From the NCBI RefSeq assembly GCF_001467525.1, contig NZ_LNXS01000029.1, positions 250,320 through 314,319 on the forward strand: a stretch of 64,000 nt of DNA, in the 5' to 3' direction. The translations under genes and the position numbers were made by a program. The notes under the pieces were generated by a model. It made no database searches and was not told the origin of the DNA. It saw only the letters and a program-made list of their open reading frames with translations. The DNA comes from Legionella anisa. GTDB taxonomy: Bacteria > Pseudomonadota > Gammaproteobacteria > Legionellales > Legionellaceae. Every line of letters begins with the position of its first letter. The first letter of the stretch is position 1. Positions 9,324 through 19,197 of the stretch are shown here, in pieces.

Positions 9324-11612
9324 ATGAGTAAACATTTGGTGATCGTTGAGTCACCCGCCAAAGCGAAGACAATTCAAAAATATTTGGGTAGTGATTATGA
9401 GGTAATTGCTTCTTATGGGCATGTCCGTGACTTGCCTGCACGCAAGGGTTCGGTCAATCCCGATAAGCATTTTGCAATGACGTATGTGCCTATTGAAAAG
9501 AACTCACGTCATATCGAAACTATTGCAAAAATGCTCAAAAAGTCAGATTCCTTACTGCTCGCAACAGACCCTGATCGCGAAGGCGAAGCGATTTCCTGGC
9601 ATATTTATGAATTAATGAAAGAAAAAAATCTAACAAAAGATAAGCCCATTCACCGGATTTTTTTCAATGAAATTACCAAATCAGCAATTCAGGATGCAAT
9701 AAATCATCCACGTTCTATTTCTATGGATTTAGTGAACGCCCAACAAGCACGCCGGGCATTGGATTATTTAGTGGGGTTTAATTTATCTCCTTTGTTATGG
9801 AAGAAGGTTAGAAGAGGACTTTCTGCAGGGCGAGTACAAAGCCCGGCTTTGCGACTTATAGTCGAACGAGAAGAGGAAATTGAGCGTTTTATAGCTCAAG
9901 AATATTGGAAAATCTTAGCCCAATGCATGCATACAAAGGTATCCTTTGAAGCGCGTTTGACTCATTATAAAAATGAAAAATTACAGCAATTTACAATCAC
10001 CAAAGAAGATCAGGCACAACAAATCAAAGATCATCTGATTCGTCAGGCGCAAGATTATTTACAGGTTACCCAAATTGAGAAAAAGCAACGCAAGCGTAAG
10101 CCTTCACCGCCGTTTATTACGTCAACCTTACAACAGGAAGCGGCGCGAAAATTAGGCTTTACTGCTCGGAAGTCGATGATGGTTGCCCAGCAATTGTATG
10201 AAGGGATAGATATTGGAACAGGAACAGTCGGTCTTATCAGTTATATGCGTACGGATTCAGTTAATTTATCTACGGAAGCTATAGAAGAAACACGACAGTT
10301 TATTACTGAGCGTTATGGAGCCGACAATTGTCCTGCAAGCCCAAGAATTTACAAAACCAAATCAAAAAATGCCCAAGAAGCACATGAAGCGATTCGACCA
10401 ACATCGATTAAACGTTCACCGGAAATGGTGCAATCATCATTAACTGCAGATCAATACAAACTCTACAGTTTGATCTGGAAGCGTACGGTCGCTTGTCAAA
10501 TGGCTGATGCGATCTTGGATACAGTTGCAGTCGATTTAAGCTGTGGCGAAGGGACTATTTTCCGTGCTAATGGTTCTACAATTACCTTTCCTGGTTTCCT
10601 TTCCGTATATGAAGAGGGTCGTGATGATAACAAAGAAGATGAAAATGAAGGTTCATTATTACCCCCATTAGTCGTTGGTGAAAAAGTTAAAGTAGATGAC
10701 ATCTTAGCCAATCAACATTTTACTGAGCCGCCACCAAGATACTCGGAAGCAACACTTGTGAAGGCACTGGAAGAATATGATATTGGTCGTCCTTCAACTT
10801 ATGCGTCCATTATTCATACCTTACAACAGCGCGAATATGTTGTTGTTGATAAAAAAAGATTCTTTCCAACAGATGTTGGCCGTATCGTAAATCGCTTTTT
10901 GACGGGTTATTTTACGCGTTATGTAGATTATAAATTTACCGCAGAGCTTGAAGATACTTTGGATGCTATTTCGCGCGGTGAAAAAGAATGGATTCCAGTT
11001 TTAGAAGAATTCTGGCAGCCATTTGTGCAACAAATTCAAACCACAGATCAACAAGTACAGCGTAAAGATGTAACCTCTGAAATTCTGGATGAAAGTTGTC
11101 CGAAATGTGGAAAACCATTATCAATAAGATTAGGTAAGCGTGGACGCTTCATCGGATGTACTGGCTACCCTGAATGTGATTATACTCAAGACATGGCAGG
11201 TCAGGACAACGAGAAAAATGAACCTGAAGTTGTTGAGGGAAGAGTCTGTCCAGCATGCTCCAGTCCCTTACATGTCAAAACAGGACGTTATGGCCGTTTT
11301 ATAGGCTGCAGCAATTATCCGCAATGCAAGCATATGGAGCCTATCGAAAAACCTGCTGATACCGGCGTGGAATGTCCCAAATGCCATGAAGCAAAAATTT
11401 TGCAACGTAAATCAAGGAAGGGAAAAATTTTCTATTCCTGCGGCAATTATCCTAAATGCGATTATGCCTTATGGAATGAACCGATTAACCAACCCTGTCC
11501 AAAATGTAATTGGCCAATTTTGACGGTAAAAGAAAGCAAAAAATTTGGTCGGCAAATTCTTTGCCCGCAAGAGGGATGTGGTTACTCTTCCAAGGAAGAT
11601 TCTACTGATTAG
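9324..11612 (+). CDS. topA: DNA topoisomerase I
   Basis: A type IA topoisomerase that relaxes negative supercoils. The 762-aa protein starts with the Toprim domain (LVIVESPAKAKTIQKYLG, then the acidic DPDREGEAI). The catalytic tyrosine is Tyr307 in SYMRTDS, close to E. coli Tyr319. From about residue 590 there are four C-terminal zinc-ribbon units of CxxC type (CPKCGKPL, CPACSSPL, CPKCHEAK, CPKCNWPI). The last has a modified second half (CPQEGC). Slightly shorter than E. coli TopA but domain-complete. The gene follows smg on the same strand, as in relatives. Confidence 0.97.
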   Translation: MSKHLVIVESPAKAKTIQKYLGSDYEVIASYGHVRDLPARKGSVNPDKHFAMTYVPIEKNSRHIETIAKMLKKSDSLLLATDPDREGEAISWHIYELMKEKNLTKDKPIHRIFFNEITKSAIQDAINHPRSISMDLVNAQQARRALDYLVGFNLSPLLWKKVRRGLSAGRVQSPALRLIVEREEEIERFIAQEYWKILAQCMHTKVSFEARLTHYKNEKLQQFTITKEDQAQQIKDHLIRQAQDYLQVTQIEKKQRKRKPSPPFITSTLQQEAARKLGFTARKSMMVAQQLYEGIDIGTGTVGLISYMRTDSVNLSTEAIEETRQFITERYGADNCPASPRIYKTKSKNAQEAHEAIRPTSIKRSPEMVQSSLTADQYKLYSLIWKRTVACQMADAILDTVAVDLSCGEGTIFRANGSTITFPGFLSVYEEGRDDNKEDENEGSLLPPLVVGEKVKVDDILANQHFTEPPPRYSEATLVKALEEYDIGRPSTYASIIHTLQQREYVVVDKKRFFPTDVGRIVNRFLTGYFTRYVDYKFTAELEDTLDAISRGEKEWIPVLEEFWQPFVQQIQTTDQQVQRKDVTSEILDESCPKCGKPLSIRLGKRGRFIGCTGYPECDYTQDMAGQDNEKNEPEVVEGRVCPACSSPLHVKTGRYGRFIGCSNYPQCKHMEPIEKPADTGVECPKCHEAKILQRKSRKGKIFYSCGNYPKCDYALWNEPINQPCPKCNWPILTVKESKKFGRQILCPQEGCGYSSKEDSTD

Positions 11613-11683
11613 GGGGCGACCGGAACCAAGATTCAAACATCCCCTTGCCCAGTTTGCAAAGAGAAAGAAAGATTGTGAGACGT

Positions 11684-11722
11684 TGGGTTACGGCTTAGAC
11701 GTAACCCAGGTTGCATTTTTTT
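11684..11722 (+). terminator. Intrinsic terminator after topA
   Basis: TGGGTTACG and CGTAACCCA arms with a seven-base loop are followed by a T-rich run. The hairpin lies about 70 bases after the topA stop and three bases before the end of the convergent lipoprotein gene, so it may serve both directions. Confidence 0.7.
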
Positions 11723-11724
11723 AA

Positions 11725-11979
11725 TTAATAAAAATCAATCGTTGTTGTGGTCACATCGAGAGGTCCCACCGGGTAAGAAAAAACCGTTACCGGTTGAACA
11801 ACAGGTGTCACAACACGTGTAACAACAGGTGTTACAGCAACTGATCTGACAGCAACTGGTCTATAGGTAACTGTTCGTGCGTAAACCGGTGTAAAGGTTG
11901 GTGTGAAGTAGGTAACACCACTGGTACAACAACATCCTGTCATCAAAACAACACTTCCTAACAGAATAATCCATTTCAT
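11725..11979 (-). CDS. Small Val/Thr-rich lipoprotein
   Basis: An 84-aa predicted lipoprotein. I start it at ATG 11979, ten codons inside the longest frame, because an AGGGGA ribosome site lies just upstream and the protein then begins MKWIILLGSVV with a lipobox LMTGC. The mature part starts CCCTSGV and is a low-complexity series of short R/T-x-V-T-P-V and R-V-V-T-P-V units. This is typical of small envelope lipoproteins of unknown function. Nothing suggests an enzymatic role. Convergent with topA. Confidence 0.6.
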   Translation of the reverse strand: MKWIILLGSVVLMTGCCCTSGVTYFTPTFTPVYARTVTYRPVAVRSVAVTPVVTRVVTPVVQPVTVFSYPVGPLDVTTTTIDFY

Positions 11980-12277
11980 TATGAAGTCCCCTTTAATGGA
12001 TGCTTTCAAAAGAAGTGTAGATTATTTGATCACTTATCTCAAGATTTGATCTAATGCAATTTGTCTGGATGAGCGGATCTGTATCTTCTGCATAAGTCTA
12101 TATAAGTTTTCAACATTCCCCTGGTGCTATAGAAAAGCAGCATTATCCTATGTGGTTTTTCCATGACACTGTGCTTCAAGTAGCATCTAAAGCGGAGTTC
12201 AGAATAAATTTAAAACAAGCTTTTTTTATGAGCTATAATGAACAACATAATAACCATAAAGAAGTCTAAAATTACAT

Positions 12278-14728
12278 ATGCTAATACCACTTACCGAACC
12301 AAGCTCATGTCGCTACATTTACATCAACCCTGCTAACAACCAGGTTCACCTTGTTATGCCGGTAGTGAGTGGAACATCGATTGGTTTAGATAACACCTGT
12401 AAAGCAGTTTTATCCGTACAAGAATTTTTTGGCAGAAGCAGTCACTCAGAACAAATTACCGCGCTAAATGAGTTAAATAGTTACAAAGCGGCTTTGATAT
12501 TTGATTTAAGTTTAATCCGGGAAGAAACGCCATTAAAACAAGCGAAACAAGAACGGTTGAAACAGATTAATGATTATATTGCTCAATTGGAATCTCTTAA
12601 GACTAATACAGTACTTAATTCGTTGAACGGTGATTATCCCGCGTATCCGGAACCGTTAAAAACATTAATGCAGAATAATGATTCTAATTTATACAGTATT
12701 CAATTAAGACCTCAGGTTCAAGATATAAACCTTCGTACCGTTAAACCTGTGTTTAGCATTAATCGTGCAAATGATGCTCAGGGCAATCCTGACTCTCGCT
12801 TTTATAAGGCACTTTGGGATTCATTTCAACAGTTGAATATCCGCCCTCAAGATACACGTAGTCGCTTAATCAAAGCCGTGATTTCATCACCTGAAGCGAA
12901 ACATTTTAAGGGGATACAACAGGTATTAAATCAACACGTAATGGCGTTATTGGGTGTGGAGATTAATTTTAATCAATTTGCTGATACCCCAACTCAATAC
13001 AGTGCATCCAACAAAGCATTAGCTGCGATTTACACACATGAAACAGCACAAGGAAGAAAAATAGAGCTTTTCGAAATCAACAATGTTTTAGGCAGTAAAC
13101 AACCTGAAGAACTATATCAACAATACTTAGCATATATTAATGCCGATCCAAATCCAGAAGTGACTCAAGATTTTGTGAATGCACAAATGGGTTTCGGTGA
13201 TAAGGTGGATACAGAAGAGTACATTGAAACATTGCTTGGATTGTGTGCGCCAAACATATTTGACGCTGTAGTTGAATCGCCTTTTTATGCCATTCATGAA
13301 GCAGAAAAAGATGCAGCTATTGAAAAACTATCTATTCTCACGCAATTTTTTATGGCAGAAGTCAATGTGTACTGTGCTTCTTGCGGGTTAAGTTCAGTTA
13401 ATTTTGGCGTGATTCTCGACTCATCAGAAGAGTTAAGCCAAGAAATCGCAGCACGTATTGTATCGGTACATCCTTTGGGTCGAAGCATTGAAGATACATT
13501 GCTTGAGTTTATCAATGAACACCATGCTGAGTTTCAACTCATAAAACCTTTAACCCCAGAAGAGGGTCGAACCATTAAAATGCGTTTTACTGAAGATTAT
13601 ACGCAAGTTAAAGATTCACCGCATTTTGATGAATTTATGTTGCTGGATAAATCTCGACCTGGATTGTTTGTTGCGCATCAAGGTTCTATCGGTGTTGATT
13701 TTTCAGAATTTGCCCACTTACTCCTCATCACTTCACCCTATTTTGAAACGATTCGAAAAGACTACCAACAAATAAATCAAACGGGAGTGCTTGTGCTTCC
13801 CCATACAAACGAGCATATCGAAGCAAAAATAGATATCAATTTTGAGGCACTTAATGAAGCCCAACTGATGGAGTTATTAGAGACGGAATTATTAGGAAAA
13901 TTACCGCTGAAGAGTCGATTGCAACTCTTAAAAACCATACCAGAGTCACTGCAATTGTGTCTTCAGCAACGTGATTTTTTATATTTTGTAGCTCGAGGGC
14001 AGCAACAACAGGCTGACAATATTCTGAGAAATAATCCAGAAAGAGCACAACAACTTTTAACAACACCAGGGACATTTACAGACTATTCTGGCCGCAAATT
14101 CAGCTGCACTGCTTATGAATATGCTTATTGGGCAAAAGACACCCATATGTGTCGTATGTTAGAAAAGTTCATGGATGACAATACTAAAGCACAGATGTTA
14201 GCACGAGTTGAATCCATTGAGAAACATGGGTTGGCCTATCAGCAACATGGTCATAGTTATCAAACCCAACATTTTGATATGACCCCATTAATTACGGCAC
14301 TTAAAGAATACTCTGATGGATTCCGGCAATGGAATATGGAGGATAATTATAGCGCCATGAAAGCTGCTTGGATGAAGGTAGGGTTGGCACAGCGGGACGT
14401 GCCGGCACATGTAGCGCAGGAGTATTGTAACCCAGACCGGTCATTTTATCCTTGCCCCGGATTTAACGAAGAGACGTTACCTCGAGTTCTTAATCTTCTT
14501 AATGGTAACTCTTGGTTTCCTTTAACTGAATCCCCTCCCAGTCTTGGTTCTAAGTTTGCATTAACACGGATGAACCGGGAAAGAGGGGCGTATAGTACAG
14601 ATTTTTCGCCTATTCCCTTCGCTGATTTGGAGGCTGTCCGTCATCTTGATAAAGTGAGAACCGCCGATCTTATACCGTTGCGTGAAAATCTAAGTCAACC
14701 AGCTATTCAAGAGAGATTGATGCTTTAG
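12278..14728 (+). CDS. Large orphan protein, candidate Dot/Icm effector
   Basis: An 816-aa soluble protein without signal peptide or transmembrane segments, mostly predicted helical. Family not recognised from the main body. Near residues 600-640 it carries SGRKFSCTAYEYAYWAKDTH, a module I recall from several Legionella and Coxiella hypothetical proteins and effectors (pattern tDYSGR-F-x(4)-A-x(2)-YA-WA-DTHM), where it follows a run of short helices ending in LL. The tail is charged and ends LQ/ERLML. The gene stands alone with long flanking gaps, as many effector genes do. Effector status is inference from style and context. Confidence 0.6.
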   Translation: MLIPLTEPSSCRYIYINPANNQVHLVMPVVSGTSIGLDNTCKAVLSVQEFFGRSSHSEQITALNELNSYKAALIFDLSLIREETPLKQAKQERLKQINDYIAQLESLKTNTVLNSLNGDYPAYPEPLKTLMQNNDSNLYSIQLRPQVQDINLRTVKPVFSINRANDAQGNPDSRFYKALWDSFQQLNIRPQDTRSRLIKAVISSPEAKHFKGIQQVLNQHVMALLGVEINFNQFADTPTQYSASNKALAAIYTHETAQGRKIELFEINNVLGSKQPEELYQQYLAYINADPNPEVTQDFVNAQMGFGDKVDTEEYIETLLGLCAPNIFDAVVESPFYAIHEAEKDAAIEKLSILTQFFMAEVNVYCASCGLSSVNFGVILDSSEELSQEIAARIVSVHPLGRSIEDTLLEFINEHHAEFQLIKPLTPEEGRTIKMRFTEDYTQVKDSPHFDEFMLLDKSRPGLFVAHQGSIGVDFSEFAHLLLITSPYFETIRKDYQQINQTGVLVLPHTNEHIEAKIDINFEALNEAQLMELLETELLGKLPLKSRLQLLKTIPESLQLCLQQRDFLYFVARGQQQQADNILRNNPERAQQLLTTPGTFTDYSGRKFSCTAYEYAYWAKDTHMCRMLEKFMDDNTKAQMLARVESIEKHGLAYQQHGHSYQTQHFDMTPLITALKEYSDGFRQWNMEDNYSAMKAAWMKVGLAQRDVPAHVAQEYCNPDRSFYPCPGFNEETLPRVLNLLNGNSWFPLTESPPSLGSKFALTRMNRERGAYSTDFSPIPFADLEAVRHLDKVRTADLIPLRENLSQPAIQERLML

Positions 14729-15212
14729 ACTCTTTGAGAGGCGCTATTTAGTAAACTGTATTTGCTTCCATGCATCTGATTGTAAGCGATAGTATCGTTT
14801 TGTCCGTGTCGGGACTGGAAAGTTCCCGCCAGCTCACACCAGTTGTTAATTCATACAGTACCGTGCAAAAAGTGATAATGATTTAACCTCGCCGACCAGG
14901 GTGTTTATAGTGACCCGATATATAAGACTCAATGTCGTGTATAAAATCATCTTCTTTAATACGATAATGCCTCAAATCCATTTAAACAACTTCTCGTACT
15001 ATAAACAGTACTATATAGAACTCATGTAGAGGATACTGATGAGCGAATTCTGGGATTATCAATATTCAATCACCTAGATTTCAAGCGATACAAATTTGGG
15101 AAAAATAGGCAACTACAGGCCTTTTACTGGATGATACAAACTCATTCTTCCTGTTCATTTTGAATCAGTATATACTCATCATCTCTTCATAGAAAATACT
15201 CAACAGGATGTA
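14729..15212. other. 484-base gap without a recognised gene
   Basis: AT-rich intergenic DNA between the 816-aa orphan gene and the E1 gene. I see no open frame of note, no strong repeat and no RNA gene. The last 60 bases before the E1 start probably hold its promoter (TATA-like TATACTC at about 15168) but no element is convincing. Confidence 0.5.
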
Positions 15213-15215
15213 GTG

Positions 15216-17453
15216 ATGTTAGACAGGACCATTATAGTTGATGAGCAATTTTTAAAGCGAGTAGAGCAAGCGGACTTTCCAAAACCCAAGAGTACAATGA
15301 GTCCGGAAACGGCGGAATTGGATAAGAAAACCGCCATAGAGCTTTTTGATTCGCAAATTAAATCACGCCTTCTTGATTTGATTGCCAGACAGCTTAAGGA
15401 AAAAGGCTTGTCTTTTTATACTATAGGTAGCAGTGGACACGAAGGTAATGCGGTTTGGGGACAGGTTTTTCGCTCAGACGATATGGCATTTTTGCATTAT
15501 CGAAGTGGCGCTTTCTATTTACAACGCGCCAAGAAATTACAAGGTATAGACGGTGTTCGGGATATCTTATTTTCTTTAGTTGCTGCGGCAACTGATCCGA
15601 TTTCAGGAGGACGCCATAAAGTTTTTGGTAGTGTTCCTTTAAACATTCCGCCGCAAACCTCAACAATTGCTTCCCATTTACCCAAGGCTTTAGGTGCTGC
15701 ATTATCAATTACTCGAGCAAAAGAATTAAATATTCGCAGCAACCTAAATCCAGATTCAGTCATCATCTGCTCCTTTGGTGATGCATCAACGAATCATGCT
15801 TCTGCGCAAGCTACTTTAAATTCTTGCTCTTGGATTGCGCAACAAAATTATCCTTTACCAATTGTGTTTATTTGTGAAGACAATGGAATTGGAATTTCTG
15901 TACCCACACCAGCGGATTGGATAGAACGTTCTGTTCGAGCTCGACCTGGATTGCATTATATTGCTTGTGATGGTTTGAATATTGCTGATGCGTATGCGAG
16001 TGCACAAGAAGCAGAATATTTGGCGCGTGTAAAAAAACAACCTGTTTTTTTGCATATGCGTTGTGTGCGCTTATTGGGGCATGCCGGTTCTGATATTGAG
16101 TCACAATATTGTACACCCGCAGAAATCGAAGCAAGAGAAGCAGAAGATCCATTATTGCATACGGCCGGTCTTCTTTATCGCGAAGGCTGGATGACGGTTC
16201 AAGACCTGCTGAGTCTTTATCGCAATAATAAAGATTTAATTGAAGCAAAAGCGGTAGATGCGATAAGACAGCCTAAACTCTCCAGTGCTGAAGCAGTAAT
16301 GTCTTCGTTAATTCCTAGCATGCCTAAAAAACAAGCGTTTCCTCTACCTAGTGAAGAAAGACGTACAGAAGTCTTTGCTAATGCATTCTCACAATTGGCC
16401 CAAAAACGAAATTTATGTCAGCAGATTAATTTTGCGTTGACTGATTTAATGCTGCAATACCCCAATATGGTGGTATTTGGTGAAGATGTGGCCAAAAAGG
16501 GTGGCGTTTATCGAGTGACTGCCGATCTGCAGGCTCGTTTTGGCAAACGCAGAGTCTTTGACACCCTTTTGGATGAAACGACAATTATAGGCACTGCAAT
16601 TGGCATGGCGCACAATGGGTTTATTCCCGTTCCGGAAATCCAGTTTTTGGCTTATTTGCACAATGCAGAAGATCAACTACGTGGTGAAGCATCCACGTTG
16701 TCCTTTTTTTCCAGCGGCCAATATCAAAATCCTATGGTTCTTCGTATTGCCTCATTGGCGTATCAAAAAGGATTTGGAGGCCATTTCCATAATGATAACT
16801 CTATTGCTGTATTACGCGATTTGCCTGGAGTGATTGTCGCATGTCCTTCAAATGGCCCAGATGCTGCAAAAATGTTGCGTACGTGCATGCGTTTGGCTTA
16901 TGAAGAAGGAAGGGTAGTTGTCTTTTTAGAGCCTATTGCTTTATATATGACTAAAGACTTGCATGTGCCTGGCGATAACGGATGGCTTTTTAATTATCCA
17001 GCCCCAGATGCCATGATTGCACCGGGTGAAGTAGGTGTGTTTGGCGAAGGTGCAACGGTAATTTTAACCTATGCCAATGGGTACTACTTATCGCGACAAG
17101 CAGCGGCAGTGTTGCAAGAACAGCACAGCATTTCTGTGAAAATAGTGGATTTACGTTGGCTCAGTCCCTTGCCGGTTAAAGCAATTTTGAAAGAATTAGC
17201 CAAAGCAAAACAGGTACTCATTGTGGATGAGGGCAGGCAAAGTGGTTCAGTGAGCGAAGGCTTGATGACCTTGTTGTTAGAAGAAGCCTCATCCAGGTTG
17301 AAAATCAAACGAATTACCGGTAAAGATTGCTTTATTCCCTTGGGTAATGCTTGGCAATATTTGTTACCCAGCAAAGAAAGTATTATTGAAGCCGTAATTG
17401 CGTTACAGTCTGATAAAAGGGAGAAAGAAAGTGGACGACTTGTTGTTTCTTGA
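15216..17453 (+). CDS. Fused 2-oxoacid (branched-chain type) dehydrogenase E1 alpha/beta
   Basis: A 745-aa fusion of both E1 subunits of a 2-oxoacid dehydrogenase, which decarboxylate the oxoacid with thiamine diphosphate and pass the acyl group to E2 lipoate. Residues 1-380 are the alpha part with HYRSGAFYLQRA, a TPP/Mg motif beginning GDASTNH and ending CEDNGIGI. Residues 385-745 are the beta part with VVFGEDVAKKGGVYRVT, RVFDTLLDET and PIPEIQF-like PVPEIQFLAY. The likely substrate class is branched-chain 2-oxoacids or pyruvate. No E2 or E3 gene is nearby, so it must use subunits made elsewhere. I start at ATG 15216 (AGGA seven bases upstream). The acyl-CoA dehydrogenase gene overlaps its end, fitting a catabolic pair. 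Confidence 0.85.
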   Translation: MLDRTIIVDEQFLKRVEQADFPKPKSTMSPETAELDKKTAIELFDSQIKSRLLDLIARQLKEKGLSFYTIGSSGHEGNAVWGQVFRSDDMAFLHYRSGAFYLQRAKKLQGIDGVRDILFSLVAAATDPISGGRHKVFGSVPLNIPPQTSTIASHLPKALGAALSITRAKELNIRSNLNPDSVIICSFGDASTNHASAQATLNSCSWIAQQNYPLPIVFICEDNGIGISVPTPADWIERSVRARPGLHYIACDGLNIADAYASAQEAEYLARVKKQPVFLHMRCVRLLGHAGSDIESQYCTPAEIEAREAEDPLLHTAGLLYREGWMTVQDLLSLYRNNKDLIEAKAVDAIRQPKLSSAEAVMSSLIPSMPKKQAFPLPSEERRTEVFANAFSQLAQKRNLCQQINFALTDLMLQYPNMVVFGEDVAKKGGVYRVTADLQARFGKRRVFDTLLDETTIIGTAIGMAHNGFIPVPEIQFLAYLHNAEDQLRGEASTLSFFSSGQYQNPMVLRIASLAYQKGFGGHFHNDNSIAVLRDLPGVIVACPSNGPDAAKMLRTCMRLAYEEGRVVVFLEPIALYMTKDLHVPGDNGWLFNYPAPDAMIAPGEVGVFGEGATVILTYANGYYLSRQAAAVLQEQHSISVKIVDLRWLSPLPVKAILKELAKAKQVLIVDEGRQSGSVSEGLMTLLLEEASSRLKIKRITGKDCFIPLGNAWQYLLPSKESIIEAVIALQSDKREKESGRLVVS

Positions 17454-18588
17454 TGAGCAGTTAAATGGTGATGAACGTATGATACGCGATAGCGTAGCGC
17501 GTTTCGTCAGCAACGATGTAATGCCTTTGATGGCTGAGTCTTTTGAACATGCTCAATTTCCACGCGAGCTCATTAGAAAATCCGCAGAAATAGGTTTATT
17601 AGGTTTGACCTTACCCGCAGAATACGGCGGTGCTGAGGCCTCTTATGTAGCGTACGGTTTAGTTTGCCAAGAACTCGAGCGCGGTGATAGCGGATTACGC
17701 AGTTTTGTTTCAGTACAAAGTTCTTTATGCATGTATCCTATTTTTCGTTATGGTTCTGAAGAGCAACGCGTGCGGTTTTTACCAGGAATGGCTACAGGTG
17801 AGATCATTGGTTGCTTTGGTTTGACCGAACCTGATTTTGGCTCGGATCCAGCGGGCATGAGAACTACCGCGAAGAAAGTTAAGGGTGGCTGGTGTTTGAA
17901 TGGCGCAAAAATGTGGATAACCAATTCACCAATCGCTGATATCGCTATTGTTTGGGCAAAAACCGATGAAGGCATTCGTGGTTTTATTGTGGATACGAAC
18001 TCCCAAGGATTAAGTCGTCCTGAAATTAAATTAAAAATGTCATTACGCGCGTCCATTACTGGGGAATTGGTTTTTGATAATGTTTTTGTCCCTGATGAAA
18101 ATTATCTTCCTGGCAGTGAAAAAGGTATAGGCGCTCCTTTAAGTTGCTTAAGTCAGGCACGATACGGAATTGCTTGGGGGGCTATGGGTGCTGCGATGGC
18201 ATGTTTTGATATTACTCGCGACTATCTGTTAGAGCGTAAACAGTTTAACAAACCATTAGCTTCTTTCCAGCTTATTCAAAAAGACCTGGCAGATATGTAT
18301 ACTGAAATTCTTAAGGCACAATGTCTTAATTTACAGATAGGCCGAATAAAAGATAATCATCGTGAAAGTCCAGTGATGATTTCTCTTGCTAAGGGCAATG
18401 CCTGCCGTGAGGCATTGGACATTGCGCGAAAATGCAGGAATCTATTAGGAGCAAATGGAATCAGCCTTGAGTATCATGTGATTCGTCACATGCTTAATTT
18501 AGAATCAGTCTTTACGTACGAGGGTACGGATAACGTTCATACTCTGGTACTAGGGAAACATATTACAGGCATTAATGCTTTTGCTTAA
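17431..18588 (+). CDS. Acyl-CoA dehydrogenase, glutaryl-CoA dehydrogenase-like
   Basis: A 385-aa FAD acyl-CoA dehydrogenase. The body has the family signatures GCFGLTEPDFGSDP and MWITNSPIADIAIVWAK, the helical ERKQFNKPLASFQLIQ block, and TYEGTDNVHTLVLGKHITGI near the end, where Glu364 is the likely catalytic base. The pattern is closest to glutaryl-CoA dehydrogenase, which converts glutaryl-CoA to crotonyl-CoA and CO2 in lysine and tryptophan breakdown. I use GTG 17431, preceded by AAGGGAG; the longer TTG start lacks a ribosome site. It overlaps the E1 fusion by 23 bases, so the two are translationally close and probably co-regulated in amino-acid degradation. Confidence 0.85.
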   Translation: MDDLLFLDEQLNGDERMIRDSVARFVSNDVMPLMAESFEHAQFPRELIRKSAEIGLLGLTLPAEYGGAEASYVAYGLVCQELERGDSGLRSFVSVQSSLCMYPIFRYGSEEQRVRFLPGMATGEIIGCFGLTEPDFGSDPAGMRTTAKKVKGGWCLNGAKMWITNSPIADIAIVWAKTDEGIRGFIVDTNSQGLSRPEIKLKMSLRASITGELVFDNVFVPDENYLPGSEKGIGAPLSCLSQARYGIAWGAMGAAMACFDITRDYLLERKQFNKPLASFQLIQKDLADMYTEILKAQCLNLQIGRIKDNHRESPVMISLAKGNACREALDIARKCRNLLGANGISLEYHVIRHMLNLESVFTYEGTDNVHTLVLGKHITGINAFA

Positions 18589-18640
18589 CCAAGGACAAAA
18601 CGGTTAAGCATAATCGTAACCCGGAAACCCAAGCCGGGTT
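18583..18640 (+). terminator. Two stacked hairpins after the acyl-CoA dehydrogenase
   Basis: GCTTAACC/GGTTAAGC (overlapping the stop codon) is followed by AACCCGG/CCGGGTT. Neither has a strong T run, so termination is plausible but not certain; the second resembles the window's AACCCGG repeat family. Confidence 0.4.
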
Positions 18641-18784
18641 ATGCTGTTTCACCAACGCTTCAACGTTATTGGCATCAGTAGCGTTTAATAGGGAGGTTTC
18701 TTTTTTCTCAAAGCAGAACTTATTTTTCATGCATAGGATTGTGTGAAATAAAACAGGTTTATTGAGCAACTTACAGGAGTATCT

Positions 18785-19141
18785 ATGGTTAAAATAATTT
18801 CAAAAAGAGCGTTAATATTAAGTTTACTTGTATTCAGTATGAATGTGCAGGCCGGGCCAAGTAAAGAATTTTTGGCCAATCAATGCTACGAGTTATCCCG
18901 AGTAATCATCTCTTTAGCAGACAATCAGGAAAAAAATATCTGCTCTAATAAACTCCAGATGGCTTCAGTACAAATGAGCACCGCCGCTTTTTTAATTATG
19001 GAAGACTCTCCTGATCTGGCAAAAGAGATATTAAATAATGCGGTAGCTGCGCTGCAATATGCAGAATTACTCAGTTGCAAACACTACATTCAAATTTCAC
19101 ACTCTAAATTTGAAGCACAGAAGATTAAAATATTATTGTAG
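18785..19141 (+). CDS. Exported small protein of unknown function
   Basis: A 118-aa protein with a clear signal peptide (KRALILSLLVFSMNVQA, cleavage after QAGP expected). The mature part is about 95 residues, helical, with Cys residues (NQCYELS, NICSNK, LLSCKHY) that could form disulfides in the periplasm. A good ACAGGAG ribosome site precedes the ATG. Family not recognised. It lies 56 bases before another small envelope gene on the same strand. Confidence 0.65.
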   Translation: MVKIISKRALILSLLVFSMNVQAGPSKEFLANQCYELSRVIISLADNQEKNICSNKLQMASVQMSTAAFLIMEDSPDLAKEILNNAVAALQYAELLSCKHYIQISHSKFEAQKIKILL

Positions 19142-19197
19142 TCATGATACTCTTCAAGTGCTTTGTAGAAGCCTTGAAGAGTTGCCAGGAGATTTAA

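Noticed and set aside
9142..9327. 61-codon frame between smg and topA
   Set aside because: TTG start, no ribosome site, no family-like features, and it overlaps the topA start; likely chance in a 237-base gap.
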